Assembly: GCA_029864565.1 (NCBI GenBank)
Contig: JAOTTD010000003.1
Span: 39,593-103,592 of the forward strand
Source of the DNA: Thermoplasmata archaeon
GTDB lineage: Archaea > Thermoplasmatota > Thermoplasmata > UBA10834
Length of the DNA stretch: 64,000 nt
Direction: 5' to 3'
Under the pieces are notes generated by a model, which was not told the origin of the DNA, ran no database searches, and saw nothing but the letters and a program-made list of their open reading frames with translations. Position numbers and translations under genes: made by a program. The stretch's first letter is position 1. The number at the start of each line of letters is the position of its first letter. This document shows, in pieces, positions 16,324 to 24,353 of the stretch.

Positions 16324-17577
16324 TCAAGTCGCAGGACTGCCCTCCTCGCCTTCAGGAATCGACGTCGTCTTCATGACTGGAGAAAGCGCCACCCAGACTA
16401 CGGAGAACAAGGTCCCGATCCCGGAGATCAGTATGGTAGTCCTCATTCCAAAAGTCTCTCCCAGGTATCCACCGATCAATCCTCCTATGGGAAAAACTCC
16501 CCACACCAAGAACCGCATCGTCGCGTTCATCTTTCCCTGTAGATGAATCGGCGTTATTGCCTGCCTCAGGCTGACTTGGTTGACGTTGTACACGACCATG
16601 AGAAGCCCATTTACGAACCACAGTGGCATCAGGATCGGAATTGCGTTGCTGGGGTACGCTAGCACCATCAGGATGATGGGTATACCAGACAGGACTGCAG
16701 AGATGACGATAGTCTTACCCAGGCCAATGGCCGACACTATCCGAGCCGATATGATCGCCCCGACAACCGCGCCACCCGCGCCCACAGCGAATATGATACC
16801 TATCCAGGTGGGGCTTAGTAGCAGCGAATCGACCATGAACAGCATCATCAATGCGAAGAACATGCTCCCAAAGAGATTGGCGGTGGAGGTGCAGCCAGCA
16901 ATCCCTCTCAGCGTTGGGTTCCGGAACACGAAATTGAGTCCTTCCCTGATCTCGGGCAAGACTGGTTTGTGGACCTTCTTCTTGTCAATCGCCTGCCGCA
17001 TCTTCACTCTGAGAAGGAAGAATGCCGAGGCGAGGAATGATATCGAGTTTGCCACCAGAGCGAGCGGCGCGCTGATAGCGTCAGCGACGATGCCAGCAAT
17101 GCTCGGGCCTGCGACCTGCGATGATGACCTGCTGGTCTCCAGCTTGCTGTTTGCGTCGAGTAGCTGGTGCCGCTTCACGAGAACAGGTAGGTACGCCTGA
17201 TACGCAATGTCGAAGAATGCGGTGAACACACCTGTGACGAAGGCCACCCCAAACATGACTGGCCATGTGAGCAAGTCGAAGTACCATGTCACTGGTATCA
17301 CTGCCAGGGTGAATGCCCGTCCAAAATCGCAGACGATCATCATCATCCTGCGTTCCTTCCTGTCCGCCAGCACGCCCGCTAAGAGGCCAAACAAGAGAAA
17401 AGGCGACATCTCCACCGCGAATAGAAGGCCCATATCCGATTCAGAGGCGTCGAGTACGAGCACTGCTACAAGCGGCATCGCGATTAGATAGAACTGGCCT
17501 CCAAAGACTGAGATGGTCTCCGCTGCCCAGACATTCAGGAAATCGCGGTGTTTCCAGAGCTCGCTTCTTCCTGTCAT
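16324..17577 (-). CDS. MFS transporter (MFS_3/EntS-like exporter)
   Basis: A 417-residue protein with about 12 transmembrane helices and the motif-A-like loop GVLADRKERRMMM after helix 2, as in drug/siderophore exporters of the MFS_3 group. It lies 45 bases after the ArsR-type regulator on the same strand, so the pair is probably co-transcribed and the regulator controls export. The substrate is unknown. Confidence 0.9.
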   Translation of the reverse strand: MTGRSELWKHRDFLNVWAAETISVFGGQFYLIAMPLVAVLVLDASESDMGLLFAVEMSPFLLFGLLAGVLADRKERRMMMIVCDFGRAFTLAVIPVTWYFDLLTWPVMFGVAFVTGVFTAFFDIAYQAYLPVLVKRHQLLDANSKLETSRSSSQVAGPSIAGIVADAISAPLALVANSISFLASAFFLLRVKMRQAIDKKKVHKPVLPEIREGLNFVFRNPTLRGIAGCTSTANLFGSMFFALMMLFMVDSLLLSPTWIGIIFAVGAGGAVVGAIISARIVSAIGLGKTIVISAVLSGIPIILMVLAYPSNAIPILMPLWFVNGLLMVVYNVNQVSLRQAITPIHLQGKMNATMRFLVWGVFPIGGLIGGYLGETFGMRTTILISGIGTLFSVVWVALSPVMKTTSIPEGEEGSPAT

Positions 17578-17622
17578 CTATGCCCCCTCGGCGCGGATGC
17601 AACTCAGTCTGTCCAGGCTGAA

Positions 17623-18213
17623 TCAGCCCTGGCTCTTGCCTTTTCGAAGAAGACGTTCTCTCAGGGCTCTCTGGGCATCTAGACATTCCTCGAATTCCTC
17701 GTCATTCATTTTCATCATCATAGCGAATTCAATCAGATCGTCGTGATAGAGCGGGTCGATGTCGTCCATATCGTACACCTTGGCCACAATCTCGGAGATT
17801 TCTCGCTTTTGGTGTAACGCTTCTCGCATTTTGAGCACGTCGGAGGCGGTCGCCGGGCTGACGTCGACTTCGAACCCAAGGCTACGGAGCGCCAACAGAG
17901 ACTTCTCAGCCTCATTCTTGCTCCAGCGTTCCTTGGCACAACCACCGTTGACGAAATGGAACTGACCTGCCGTGGCTCTGTAGTACGATTCCACGAGATG
18001 GTCGACTCGTTCTTCCCTAGCCACATCAATCATCTCCGCCTCGCGGAGTCTCTTGATATGGTGATATATTGTCTGCGGTGTCAATCCGAGTTCCCCCGCA
18101 ATCTGGCTGACTGTCATCTCCTTGGCTCTCAGGAGATAGATCATCTTCAGTCTCGTCTCATCCGCGAGCAGTTGGAATGCATCCGAACTCCTAATCACCT
18201 TGCAGTCTTTCAT
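17623..18213 (-). CDS. ArsR-type winged-helix transcription regulator
   Basis: A 196-residue regulator with an N-terminal ArsR-like winged helix (SSDAFQLLADETRLKMIYLL; TVSQIAGELGLTPQTIYHHIKRL) and a C-terminal effector domain of about 110 residues with no clear metal-binding motif. It is upstream of the MFS exporter in the same operon. The ATG at 18213 is chosen (MKDCKVIRSS); the frame continues nine codons upstream. A pair of direct repeats lies just upstream and may be its operator. Confidence 0.87.
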   Translation of the reverse strand: MKDCKVIRSSDAFQLLADETRLKMIYLLRAKEMTVSQIAGELGLTPQTIYHHIKRLREAEMIDVAREERVDHLVESYYRATAGQFHFVNGGCAKERWSKNEAEKSLLALRSLGFEVDVSPATASDVLKMREALHQKREISEIVAKVYDMDDIDPLYHDDLIEFAMMMKMNDEEFEECLDAQRALRERLLRKGKSQG

Positions 18214-18243
18214 TCTACGACCTCTTACTGGCATCCGCAAACC

Positions 18244-18276
18244 AAGATGAGCGTCTCACTATTAAGATGTTCGTCT
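18244..18276 (-). promoter_or_regulatory. tandem operator-like repeats upstream of ArsR-type gene
   Basis: Two 13-base direct repeats, AAGATGAGCGTCT (18244-18256) and AAGATGTTCGTCT (18264-18276), spaced exactly 20 bases apart and each imperfectly palindromic. They lie between the regulator's ATG and a TATA-like CTATATAAT on the minus strand (about 18292-18301), where a repressor would act. Confidence 0.55.
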
Positions 18277-18289
18277 GTTTGATTCCAAC

Positions 18290-18478
18290 CTTCATTATAT
18301 AGACTTGGCTTGGGGCCCGGCTGGTTGTGTAGAATGACCAACGCTGGGGAGCGGAAGCGGCACGGATGATCAGTGAAGGGTGGAGTTCGAGGGGTAATGG
18401 TGGAGGATAATTCCTCGACGCGGCCATCTGAGTGGGCCGTCACTGGCTATAGTCCTTATGAATGACTGCTCCGTCAGT
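18290..18478. other. intergenic stretch without a called gene
   Basis: Contains the probable minus-strand promoter near 18292-18301; the remainder up to the YkgJ-like gene has no open frame with recognisable features. Confidence 0.4.
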
Positions 18479-18868
18479 TCATTTAGGGTGAAATCCATGC
18501 ATCTTCATCTCGAGGGCGATGGTGTCCAGCAACATGCGAAGTCGCCGTCCATTGCTTTCGATCTCCTCTCGGCTAACCGAGGACGCCTCGGGGCATAGGT
18601 CGTCGACCACCACTTCGCCATCAACGCGCATACTCACCGGGTAGATGACGCAGCCTAAAGGTCTACGCGAGTACTCCTTGCATCGTCTTCCCTCAGGGTC
18701 GTAGAAGAAGCAATATTCTCCCTTGTTGCGTAGCCTCGGTATGCCATCGGCGCCTCGATGCACGAAATCCTCTCGTTCATAACCTCTTCGCTCAAACCGC
18801 GCTATGTCTGCCTTGCACAGCTGCATTTCCGTATCGTGACAGCACTTTTCGCAATGAGAACAGCGCAT
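18479..18868 (-). CDS. YkgJ-family cysteine cluster protein
   Basis: A 129-residue member of the YkgJ family (zinc- or iron-chelating Cys-cluster proteins), with the N-terminal CSHCEKCC cluster, a downstream Cys in CFFYD, the CKEYSRRPLGC motif and a late DLCPEA Cys. The eight or so Cys could hold a metal or Fe-S cluster. It is monocistronic, with a TATA-like TTTTAAC upstream near 18890. The physiological role of the family is poorly known. Confidence 0.87.
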   Translation of the reverse strand: MRCSHCEKCCHDTEMQLCKADIARFERRGYEREDFVHRGADGIPRLRNKGEYCFFYDPEGRRCKEYSRRPLGCVIYPVSMRVDGEVVVDDLCPEASSVSREEIESNGRRLRMLLDTIALEMKMHGFHPK

Positions 18869-18899
18869 CTAACCTACGAGGTTGGCAGAATAGTTAAAA

Positions 18900-19141
18900 C
18901 TTGGGGCCGACCGGCCTCATGTATGGCCACTCCCAACAATGGAGATATCCATCGAGAGCTCGTCGTCAGCAAAACTACCGTAGTGACCATTACTCTAAGA
19001 TAGGGCCCGCGGATGCCTTCAGATAGTCTCTGCGCGTGATAGCGGCAAGTCCTCCGATTATGGCTCAATTGAGAAAGGCTTCGAGTGACCCACAGATGCG
19101 GGAAAGGGTTTGCGTCTGCAAGGGAATAGTCTTGACTATGA
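18900..19141. other. intergenic, no gene seen
   Basis: About 240 bases between the YkgJ-like gene's promoter and the ACT-domain gene's stop; no convincing open frame or RNA gene on either strand. Confidence 0.4.
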
Positions 19142-19525
19142 CTAGAGCTTCAGGATGCTCGCTGCCTTGTTCTCGTCGCTGACGGCTAGTGCAATGTGCA
19201 CATGTGTCGCATTCTTGTCGAGCATGTAGGCGGCGTCAATGTTGACGCCCTCTCTGGCGAGCGCTGCCGAGATTCGGGCGAGCTCCCCAGGTTTGTCCTC
19301 GAGCTTGGCTACGAGCAGGTTCCTCTCGGAGAACTGCATGCCCGATTGGCTGAGACTTTGCTTGCTTTTCTCAGAATCGGATGTGACGATCCTCACGACT
19401 TCGGCGCTAGGTTCTGTAGCGATCGAGCGTATGTTTACGCCATCCTTCAGCAGGACGTCCGCAACCCGCGCTAGCTCCCCTGGCTTGTTCGCCAACTTCA
19501 CACTGAACTCTTTTTCCATATTCAT
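19142..19525 (-). CDS. tandem ACT-domain protein
   Basis: A 127-residue protein made of two ACT domains (about 1-68 and 69-127), each starting with the LANKPGELARVA / LEDKPGELARIS signature that binds amino-acid-like ligands at dimer interfaces. There is no catalytic or DNA-binding domain, so it is probably a stand-alone sensor. A strong AAAGGAGGA ribosome-binding site precedes the ATG. A distant paralogue heads the CODH/ACS cluster at 54.1 kb. Confidence 0.88.
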   Translation of the reverse strand: MNMEKEFSVKLANKPGELARVADVLLKDGVNIRSIATEPSAEVVRIVTSDSEKSKQSLSQSGMQFSERNLLVAKLEDKPGELARISAALAREGVNIDAAYMLDKNATHVHIALAVSDENKAASILKL

Positions 19526-19559
19526 TTCCTCCTTTCACAAGAACAAGTGCGCAAGAGAT

Positions 19560-19880
19560 CTCCGCCAATTGGGAGACGGAGAAGAATCACGGCTTGACCA
19601 AGTGCTGTTCAAAACTACGTGCGTCGCCGTACAATCATGTACTGCTGCTACACGATAAGGAGGTAACTGCCGAGGTAGGTTTAAGGCAGGCCCATGGGGA
19701 GAGAAGCATTGGAGAGCAACCCGCTGCTGTGGCCATGGAGCACGAATCTACCGAGATGACCCTGCAGTGCATCGGGGTCAATCTAGGCGACCAATGCAAG
19801 GCCTTCGAGGCGGTCCGAAATACGCGTATCCAGATGCAAGAAACGGCAGAAAATGTATCTTTCTTGACCGTGCCAGAGCT
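19560..19880. other. intergenic, no confident gene
   Basis: About 320 bases between the ACT gene and tRNA-Val. A 96-codon open frame on the plus strand (19594-19884) has no recognisable motif and runs to the edge of the tRNA gene, so it is probably non-coding. Confidence 0.45.
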
Positions 19881-19885
19881 TTAGG

Positions 19886-19958
19886 TGGGCCCAACCGGGT
19901 TTGAACCGGTGATCTACGCCTTGTAAGGGCGTCGTCATAACCACTAGACCATGGGCCC
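19886..19958 (-). tRNA. tRNA-Val (anticodon TAC)
   Basis: On the minus strand: acceptor GGGCCCA/TGGGCCC, anticodon stem ACGCC/GGCGT around CTTACAA (anticodon TAC), T-arm ACCGG-TTCAAAC-CCGGT, discriminator A. A TTTAAG TATA-like element lies about 27 bases upstream. CCA is not encoded. Confidence 0.93.
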
Positions 19959-19997
19959 TTTCGCGGTGCTATGCCATCATCTGTCTTAAACCATTCT

Positions 19998-20588
19998 TCA
20001 TCCAAGGATCTTCTCGCCCTCTCTGTAGCCGTCGGCGAAGGCTCTGCGGTTCTCCTCGATCTTCCGGGGGATGACTCTCTCTATGGCCCCCTCGAAAGCC
20101 GACTTGTCGATTCCCGTCGCCCCGGTTCCTGCAAGCGCTCCCACCATCACCACGTTTGACGAGATCGGCACTCCTGCATCCTCTGCTATTCTTCGGGAGT
20201 CAATCAACAGTATTCTATCGGAAATGGGTTCGAGTTGAGCGCGAACCTCGTCGACCGAAGGGTACTTCATCTTCTGAGTTGAGACGCTGAGAGGTATCCA
20301 AGTCTCAGTCGATGCGACCACGATTGTGCTCTTCGATGCCTTGCACGTCGCCCTGAGCGTCTCGAGTAGTTCAAACGACAGGATAACATCGGCCATCCCG
20401 TCGGATATGAGTGGGCCTGACACATTCCCTATCCTTGCCGTGCAAACGACCGAACCACCTCGCTGTGCCATGCCATGAGTCTCACTCAGTACCACCTCCT
20501 TCCAGGCGAGGATTGCCGCCTCGCCGATGATTCTTGATGCTGTTATGATGCCCTGTCCTCCGACTCCAACGAGGTAGATGTCGACCAT
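19998..20588 (-). CDS. iorB: indolepyruvate:ferredoxin oxidoreductase subunit beta
   Basis: A 196-residue gamma-type POR domain subunit with the N-terminal VGVGGQGIITASRIIGEAA motif and the conserved ETHGMAQRGGSV segment. With IorA it oxidatively decarboxylates aryl 2-oxo acids (from Trp, Phe, Tyr) to aryl-acetyl-CoA, reducing ferredoxin, or works in reverse. ATG 20588 is chosen (MVDIYLVG); its first base is shared with the iorA stop (TGATG), showing coupling. Confidence 0.94.
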   Translation of the reverse strand: MVDIYLVGVGGQGIITASRIIGEAAILAWKEVVLSETHGMAQRGGSVVCTARIGNVSGPLISDGMADVILSFELLETLRATCKASKSTIVVASTETWIPLSVSTQKMKYPSVDEVRAQLEPISDRILLIDSRRIAEDAGVPISSNVVMVGALAGTGATGIDKSAFEGAIERVIPRKIEENRRAFADGYREGEKILG

Positions 20589-22429
20589 CAATCGGCCTCC
20601 TTTATGGCGCCGTATGGGCAGACATTTGCGCACACGCCACAGCCAGCGCACAGCGAACCGTCGATGGTCTGAACCTTATCCATGCTCGAGATGGCCGGGC
20701 ACTGGAACTTCGTTACGCAAGTCCTGCATTTCTTGCACGCCTCTTGATCGATGTGGTGTTTTCGTATGATGGCGCCTCGGTCATCACGGTCGGCTATCAG
20801 GGCGCACTCCCTCCTGGCAATGATTACGCTGACACTGTCATGCGTGATGGCTTCCTTCACGGCTTCGGTCGTGGAATCGATGTCGTATGGATCGACAATT
20901 CTCAGCCACTTGACCCCACATCCAGTGACCACTTCTTCGAGTGCGATTGGCAACGCGGCGGGGTTACGCGGGTCAGGGCGACTCCCAGGGTGGGGCTGGT
21001 GGCCCGTCATGGCTGTTGTCCTATTGTCGAGGATTACTAGCAGAAATTTGTGGCCCTGGTGAACGGCGTTGATCAGACTGGGTACACCAGCGTGGAAGAA
21101 TGTGGAATCTCCGATGAACGCGATGACCGGCAGTTCATTCGTCCTCGCCAACCCTCCGGCTGTCCCCACGCTTGAGCCCATGCATACCAGCAGGTCAGCC
21201 GTGCTGTAGGGTGGCGCCACGCCCAGGGTGTAACATCCGATGTCCGAAGCGAAGAGCGCCTTCTTACCGACCGCCTTGTTGACGGCGAAATATGTTGCGC
21301 TATGTGGACATCCTGCACACAGGACGGGCGGCCGCACAGGTAAGTCAGATGGCACATCGCAGTCCGGCCGACTAGACGGCATTTGCCCGCCTTCCTTCGA
21401 TAATCCCGCAGCAACGATCGCTTCGGTGAATTCGTGCGCCCTCGGGAAGCGTCCATCCGCCTTGCCACGAATCTTCGTCGTCAGGAACTCTTGTTGGGCT
21501 AGGGCACGTATCACGGTCTCCAATATCGGTTCGAGTTCTTCGACGATTGTTACCTCGTTGTGCTGTCTGAGGAACTCAAGAATCTTCTTTCTCGGCAGAG
21601 GATGCGAGAAGCCGAGCTTCAGTATGTCAGCTGAGATCCCAAGGCTTCGGACCGCGTCCCGCGTATACGTGGCCGCCACTGAAGAAGTGACGATGCCTCG
21701 GGCGCTCGTTCCCGCGCCTTCTATCGTGTTGAATTCGGATAGCTCTGATAGTTGCTCAGCCTGCTCGAGCTTCTGCAGCAAGGCAAGATGCATCTCTCGC
21801 GCCACAGCGGGTACCGGAACGAATCTCGGAGGATCTTTTACGAACTCGCCCTTCGAAGCACCTTTCCTGATCTCTCCTACCAGTACCGGTGCCCGGACGT
21901 GCGCTATCCTGGTGGTGGTGCGTAGCATGACGGGCATCTCTAGCCTCTCGGAGATCTCGAACGCGCGCTTGGTCATGTCGAGGCATTCCTGAGGGGTAGA
22001 CGGTTCGAAGAGGGGGAAGCCACCGAAGAGGGCGTAGAACCTGTTGTCCTGCTCGTTCTGGCTCGAATGGCACGACGGGTCGTCCGCCGTCACGACGACG
22101 AAGCCCCCTCTTGTGCCTGTGTATGCGAATGTCATGAGTGCGTCCGCGGCCACGTTGACACCCACGTGCTTCATGCTCACGATGGCTCTGACACCCGAAG
22201 CGGCGGCCCCGATGGCTATCTCCGTCGCCACCTTCTCGTTCACAGAGTATTCGAAGTAGATGCCCGCTTCTTTGGCAACCCGGGCAAAAGTGTCTCCTAT
22301 TTCGGACGCGGGGGTGCCAGGATACGTAGTCGCGACCGAGACCCCCGCCTCCAGCGCTCCTCTGGCTATGGCTTCGTTTCCGAGGAGGAGCACCTCGGTT
22401 CCTGCCTCAGCGGCGAGGATCTTGTCCAT
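20588..22429 (-). CDS. iorA: indolepyruvate:ferredoxin oxidoreductase subunit alpha
   Basis: A 613-residue subunit carrying, in order, the pyrimidine-binding domain (TTYPGTPASEIGD near the N-terminus), a domain-III region, a TPP-binding domain (SDIGCYTLG; MGSSVGTAGG; FIGDSTFFHAG) and a C-terminal 2[4Fe-4S] ferredoxin domain (CKKCRTC and CAGCGVCANVCPYGA). All expected cofactor motifs are present. A TATA-like AAAGATATTT about 25-35 bases upstream of the ATG suggests a nearly leaderless transcript. It is divergent from leuC. Confidence 0.96.
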   Translation of the reverse strand: MDKILAAEAGTEVLLLGNEAIARGALEAGVSVATTYPGTPASEIGDTFARVAKEAGIYFEYSVNEKVATEIAIGAAASGVRAIVSMKHVGVNVAADALMTFAYTGTRGGFVVVTADDPSCHSSQNEQDNRFYALFGGFPLFEPSTPQECLDMTKRAFEISERLEMPVMLRTTTRIAHVRAPVLVGEIRKGASKGEFVKDPPRFVPVPAVAREMHLALLQKLEQAEQLSELSEFNTIEGAGTSARGIVTSSVAATYTRDAVRSLGISADILKLGFSHPLPRKKILEFLRQHNEVTIVEELEPILETVIRALAQQEFLTTKIRGKADGRFPRAHEFTEAIVAAGLSKEGGQMPSSRPDCDVPSDLPVRPPVLCAGCPHSATYFAVNKAVGKKALFASDIGCYTLGVAPPYSTADLLVCMGSSVGTAGGLARTNELPVIAFIGDSTFFHAGVPSLINAVHQGHKFLLVILDNRTTAMTGHQPHPGSRPDPRNPAALPIALEEVVTGCGVKWLRIVDPYDIDSTTEAVKEAITHDSVSVIIARRECALIADRDDRGAIIRKHHIDQEACKKCRTCVTKFQCPAISSMDKVQTIDGSLCAGCGVCANVCPYGAIKEAD

Positions 22430-22540
22430 GGCGGTTCATTATCGCCTATCAGTGGAAATATCTTTTCACCTTATCGAAGCACACGCTGCGGACACCGTGA
22501 GAACCCGACTAAGGTTGACTGGGTCGAGCCGCACGCAGGG

Positions 22541-22548
22541 TTAAAATA
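22541..22548 (+). promoter_or_regulatory. TATA box of leuCD-type operon
   Basis: TTAAAATA centred 26 bases before the TTG chosen as LeuC start, predicting a leaderless mRNA. Confidence 0.6.
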
Positions 22549-22570
22549 CTCATGCTCTATTGAGAGCCTG

Positions 22571-23842
22571 TTGAGTGGCAGAACAGTTGCTGAGAAGATA
22601 CTCGGGAGAGCTGCTGGCAAACCTGGTGCCAAGGCTGGCGACGTCCTCGAGGTAACGCCCGATGTCGTCATGTCCCACGAGAACACGTTCTTGGTGGACA
22701 AGGCCTTCGAACAGTTCGACCTCGAGAGACCTTGGGCCCCCGACAAAGTCGTTGTTGTTCTGGACCATCGCTCTCCCGCCAATACCGTTCAGACTGCGAA
22801 CGCCCACGCACGGATCAGAGAAATCGTGCGCAGGATGGGCATCGAGAGGTTCTACGACGTTGGAGAAGGTGTCTGCCATCAGTTGCTGGTCGAGAAGAAG
22901 CTGGTGAGACCCGGACAGCTCGTGCTCGGAGCGGATTCCCATACCACCACGGTCGGGGCTGTCGGAGCCTTCGGCGCTGGCATCGGAGCGACCGAGATGG
23001 CTGGTATATGGGCGACAGGTGAGACCTGGCTCAAAGTGCCGGAGACGATCAAAATCACGATGACCGGCCATTTAGAGAGGGCGGTCTTCCCAAAGGACAT
23101 CGCACTGTACCTGGCCTCCAGGCTGGGGCCGTCGGGAGCGGATTACATGTGCATGGAGTTCAGCGGGATATTCTTGTTCGACATATCGATATCCGGTAGG
23201 ATGGTACTATGCAATATGGCCGCGGAGATGGGCGCGAAGGCGGCGATCGCACCGGCGGACTCGACATTTGGGGCATGGTCGCCTGAATGCGCTTCACTAA
23301 ACAGCGGTGCATGCACATCTGACCCTGATGCGAGCTATCACGATATCATCGAACTGGTCGCTGAGGACATATCCCCCATGGTTTCAGGGCCTGACAGGGT
23401 TGAGTCAGGGCGGGGAGTCGAAGAATTCGAGGATATCGAGGTCGACCAGGCTTTCATCGGAACATGCACGAACGGACGGCTTGAGGATCTGATTGCGGCA
23501 TCATGGGTCTTGAAGGGCAACAAGGTAGCGACGGGCACGAGGCTATTGGTGGCTCCGGCATCGAAATCGGTGCTGTCTGATGCACTGAGCATGGGGGTCA
23601 TTCAGACAATCCTGGAGGCGGGAGGGACGATATTGCCCCCTGGTTGTGGCCCCTGCCTTGGTGCACATGAAGGAGTCCTCGCATCGGGAGAGGTTTGCAT
23701 ATCATCGAGCAACAGAAACTTCAAGGGCAGGATGGGTTCCGAGGATGCCAAGATATTCCTGGCGAGCCCTGCGACCGTCGCTGCTAGCGCAGTCAAGGGT
23801 AGGATCGAAGATCCGAGGAGGTGGTTGAATGTTGACCTGTGA
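22571..23842 (+). CDS. leuC: 3-isopropylmalate/homoaconitate dehydratase large subunit (LeuC/HacA-like)
   Basis: A 423-residue aconitase-superfamily large subunit. [4Fe-4S] ligands are in IGTCTNGR and PPGCGPCLGAH; ADSHTTTVGAVGAFG is the family substrate-loop signature. With the small subunit it isomerises 2-isopropylmalate or a homologue. The start is set at TTG 22571 (then SGRTVAEKIL), matching archaeal LeuC N-termini and the TATA spacing; the frame is open far upstream, but that part is antisense to iorA. It overlaps leuD by 14 bases. Substrate among isopropylmalate, homoaconitate and related acids is not resolved. Confidence 0.9.
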   Translation: MSGRTVAEKILGRAAGKPGAKAGDVLEVTPDVVMSHENTFLVDKAFEQFDLERPWAPDKVVVVLDHRSPANTVQTANAHARIREIVRRMGIERFYDVGEGVCHQLLVEKKLVRPGQLVLGADSHTTTVGAVGAFGAGIGATEMAGIWATGETWLKVPETIKITMTGHLERAVFPKDIALYLASRLGPSGADYMCMEFSGIFLFDISISGRMVLCNMAAEMGAKAAIAPADSTFGAWSPECASLNSGACTSDPDASYHDIIELVAEDISPMVSGPDRVESGRGVEEFEDIEVDQAFIGTCTNGRLEDLIAASWVLKGNKVATGTRLLVAPASKSVLSDALSMGVIQTILEAGGTILPPGCGPCLGAHEGVLASGEVCISSSNRNFKGRMGSEDAKIFLASPATVAASAVKGRIEDPRRWLNVDL

Positions 23843-24335
23843 AGGCCGAGTGTGGAAGTTCGGAGACGATGTCAACACGGATCTGATAATTCCCGGAAGA
23901 TATCTCGACAATTATGATCCCGACCATTTGGCGAAGCACGCGATGGAGGGTATCAGTAAGGACTTTGCCTCTGAGGCATCGCCAGGCGACGTGATTGTAG
24001 CTGGAAGTAACTTCGGATGCGGGTCAAGTAGGGAACAAGCTGTTGTCGCGCTCCGCGGACACGGCGTCAAGGCAATCGTGGCAGTGTCCTTCGCCAGGAT
24101 ATTCTACAGGAATGCGATTAACCTGGGGATGCATGTGTATCAGTCGCCCGAGGCACATAGTATGTTTGCCGATGGAGACGTGATCTCACTCGATTCGGAA
24201 AAGAACCGGTTGCGCTCCGTGGACGGATCGAGAGAGGTTATGCTGGCAGATATGCCAACCCGTCCAAGGGAGATAGTAGATAGCGGCGGTTTGATACCTT
24301 ATGTGAAGCACATCATGCTCGAGAGGAAGGTCTGA
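23829..24335 (+). CDS. leuD: 3-isopropylmalate/homoaconitate dehydratase small subunit (LeuD/HacB-like)
   Basis: A 168-residue swivel-domain subunit with VWKFGDDVNTDLIIPGRYL and GSNFGCGSSREQA, both family hallmarks. The specificity loop after GRYL reads YLDNYD, unlike the YLRT pattern of homoaconitases and the usual isopropylmalate isomerase forms, so substrate assignment is open. It is translationally coupled to the large subunit. Confidence 0.9.
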   Translation: MLTCEGRVWKFGDDVNTDLIIPGRYLDNYDPDHLAKHAMEGISKDFASEASPGDVIVAGSNFGCGSSREQAVVALRGHGVKAIVAVSFARIFYRNAINLGMHVYQSPEAHSMFADGDVISLDSEKNRLRSVDGSREVMLADMPTRPREIVDSGGLIPYVKHIMLERKV

Positions 24336-24353
24336 ATCGCGCATTAGACCTCA

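Noticed and set aside
19594..19884. 96-codon open frame beside tRNA-Val
   Set aside because: No motif, weak start context, and it ends at the edge of the tRNA gene.
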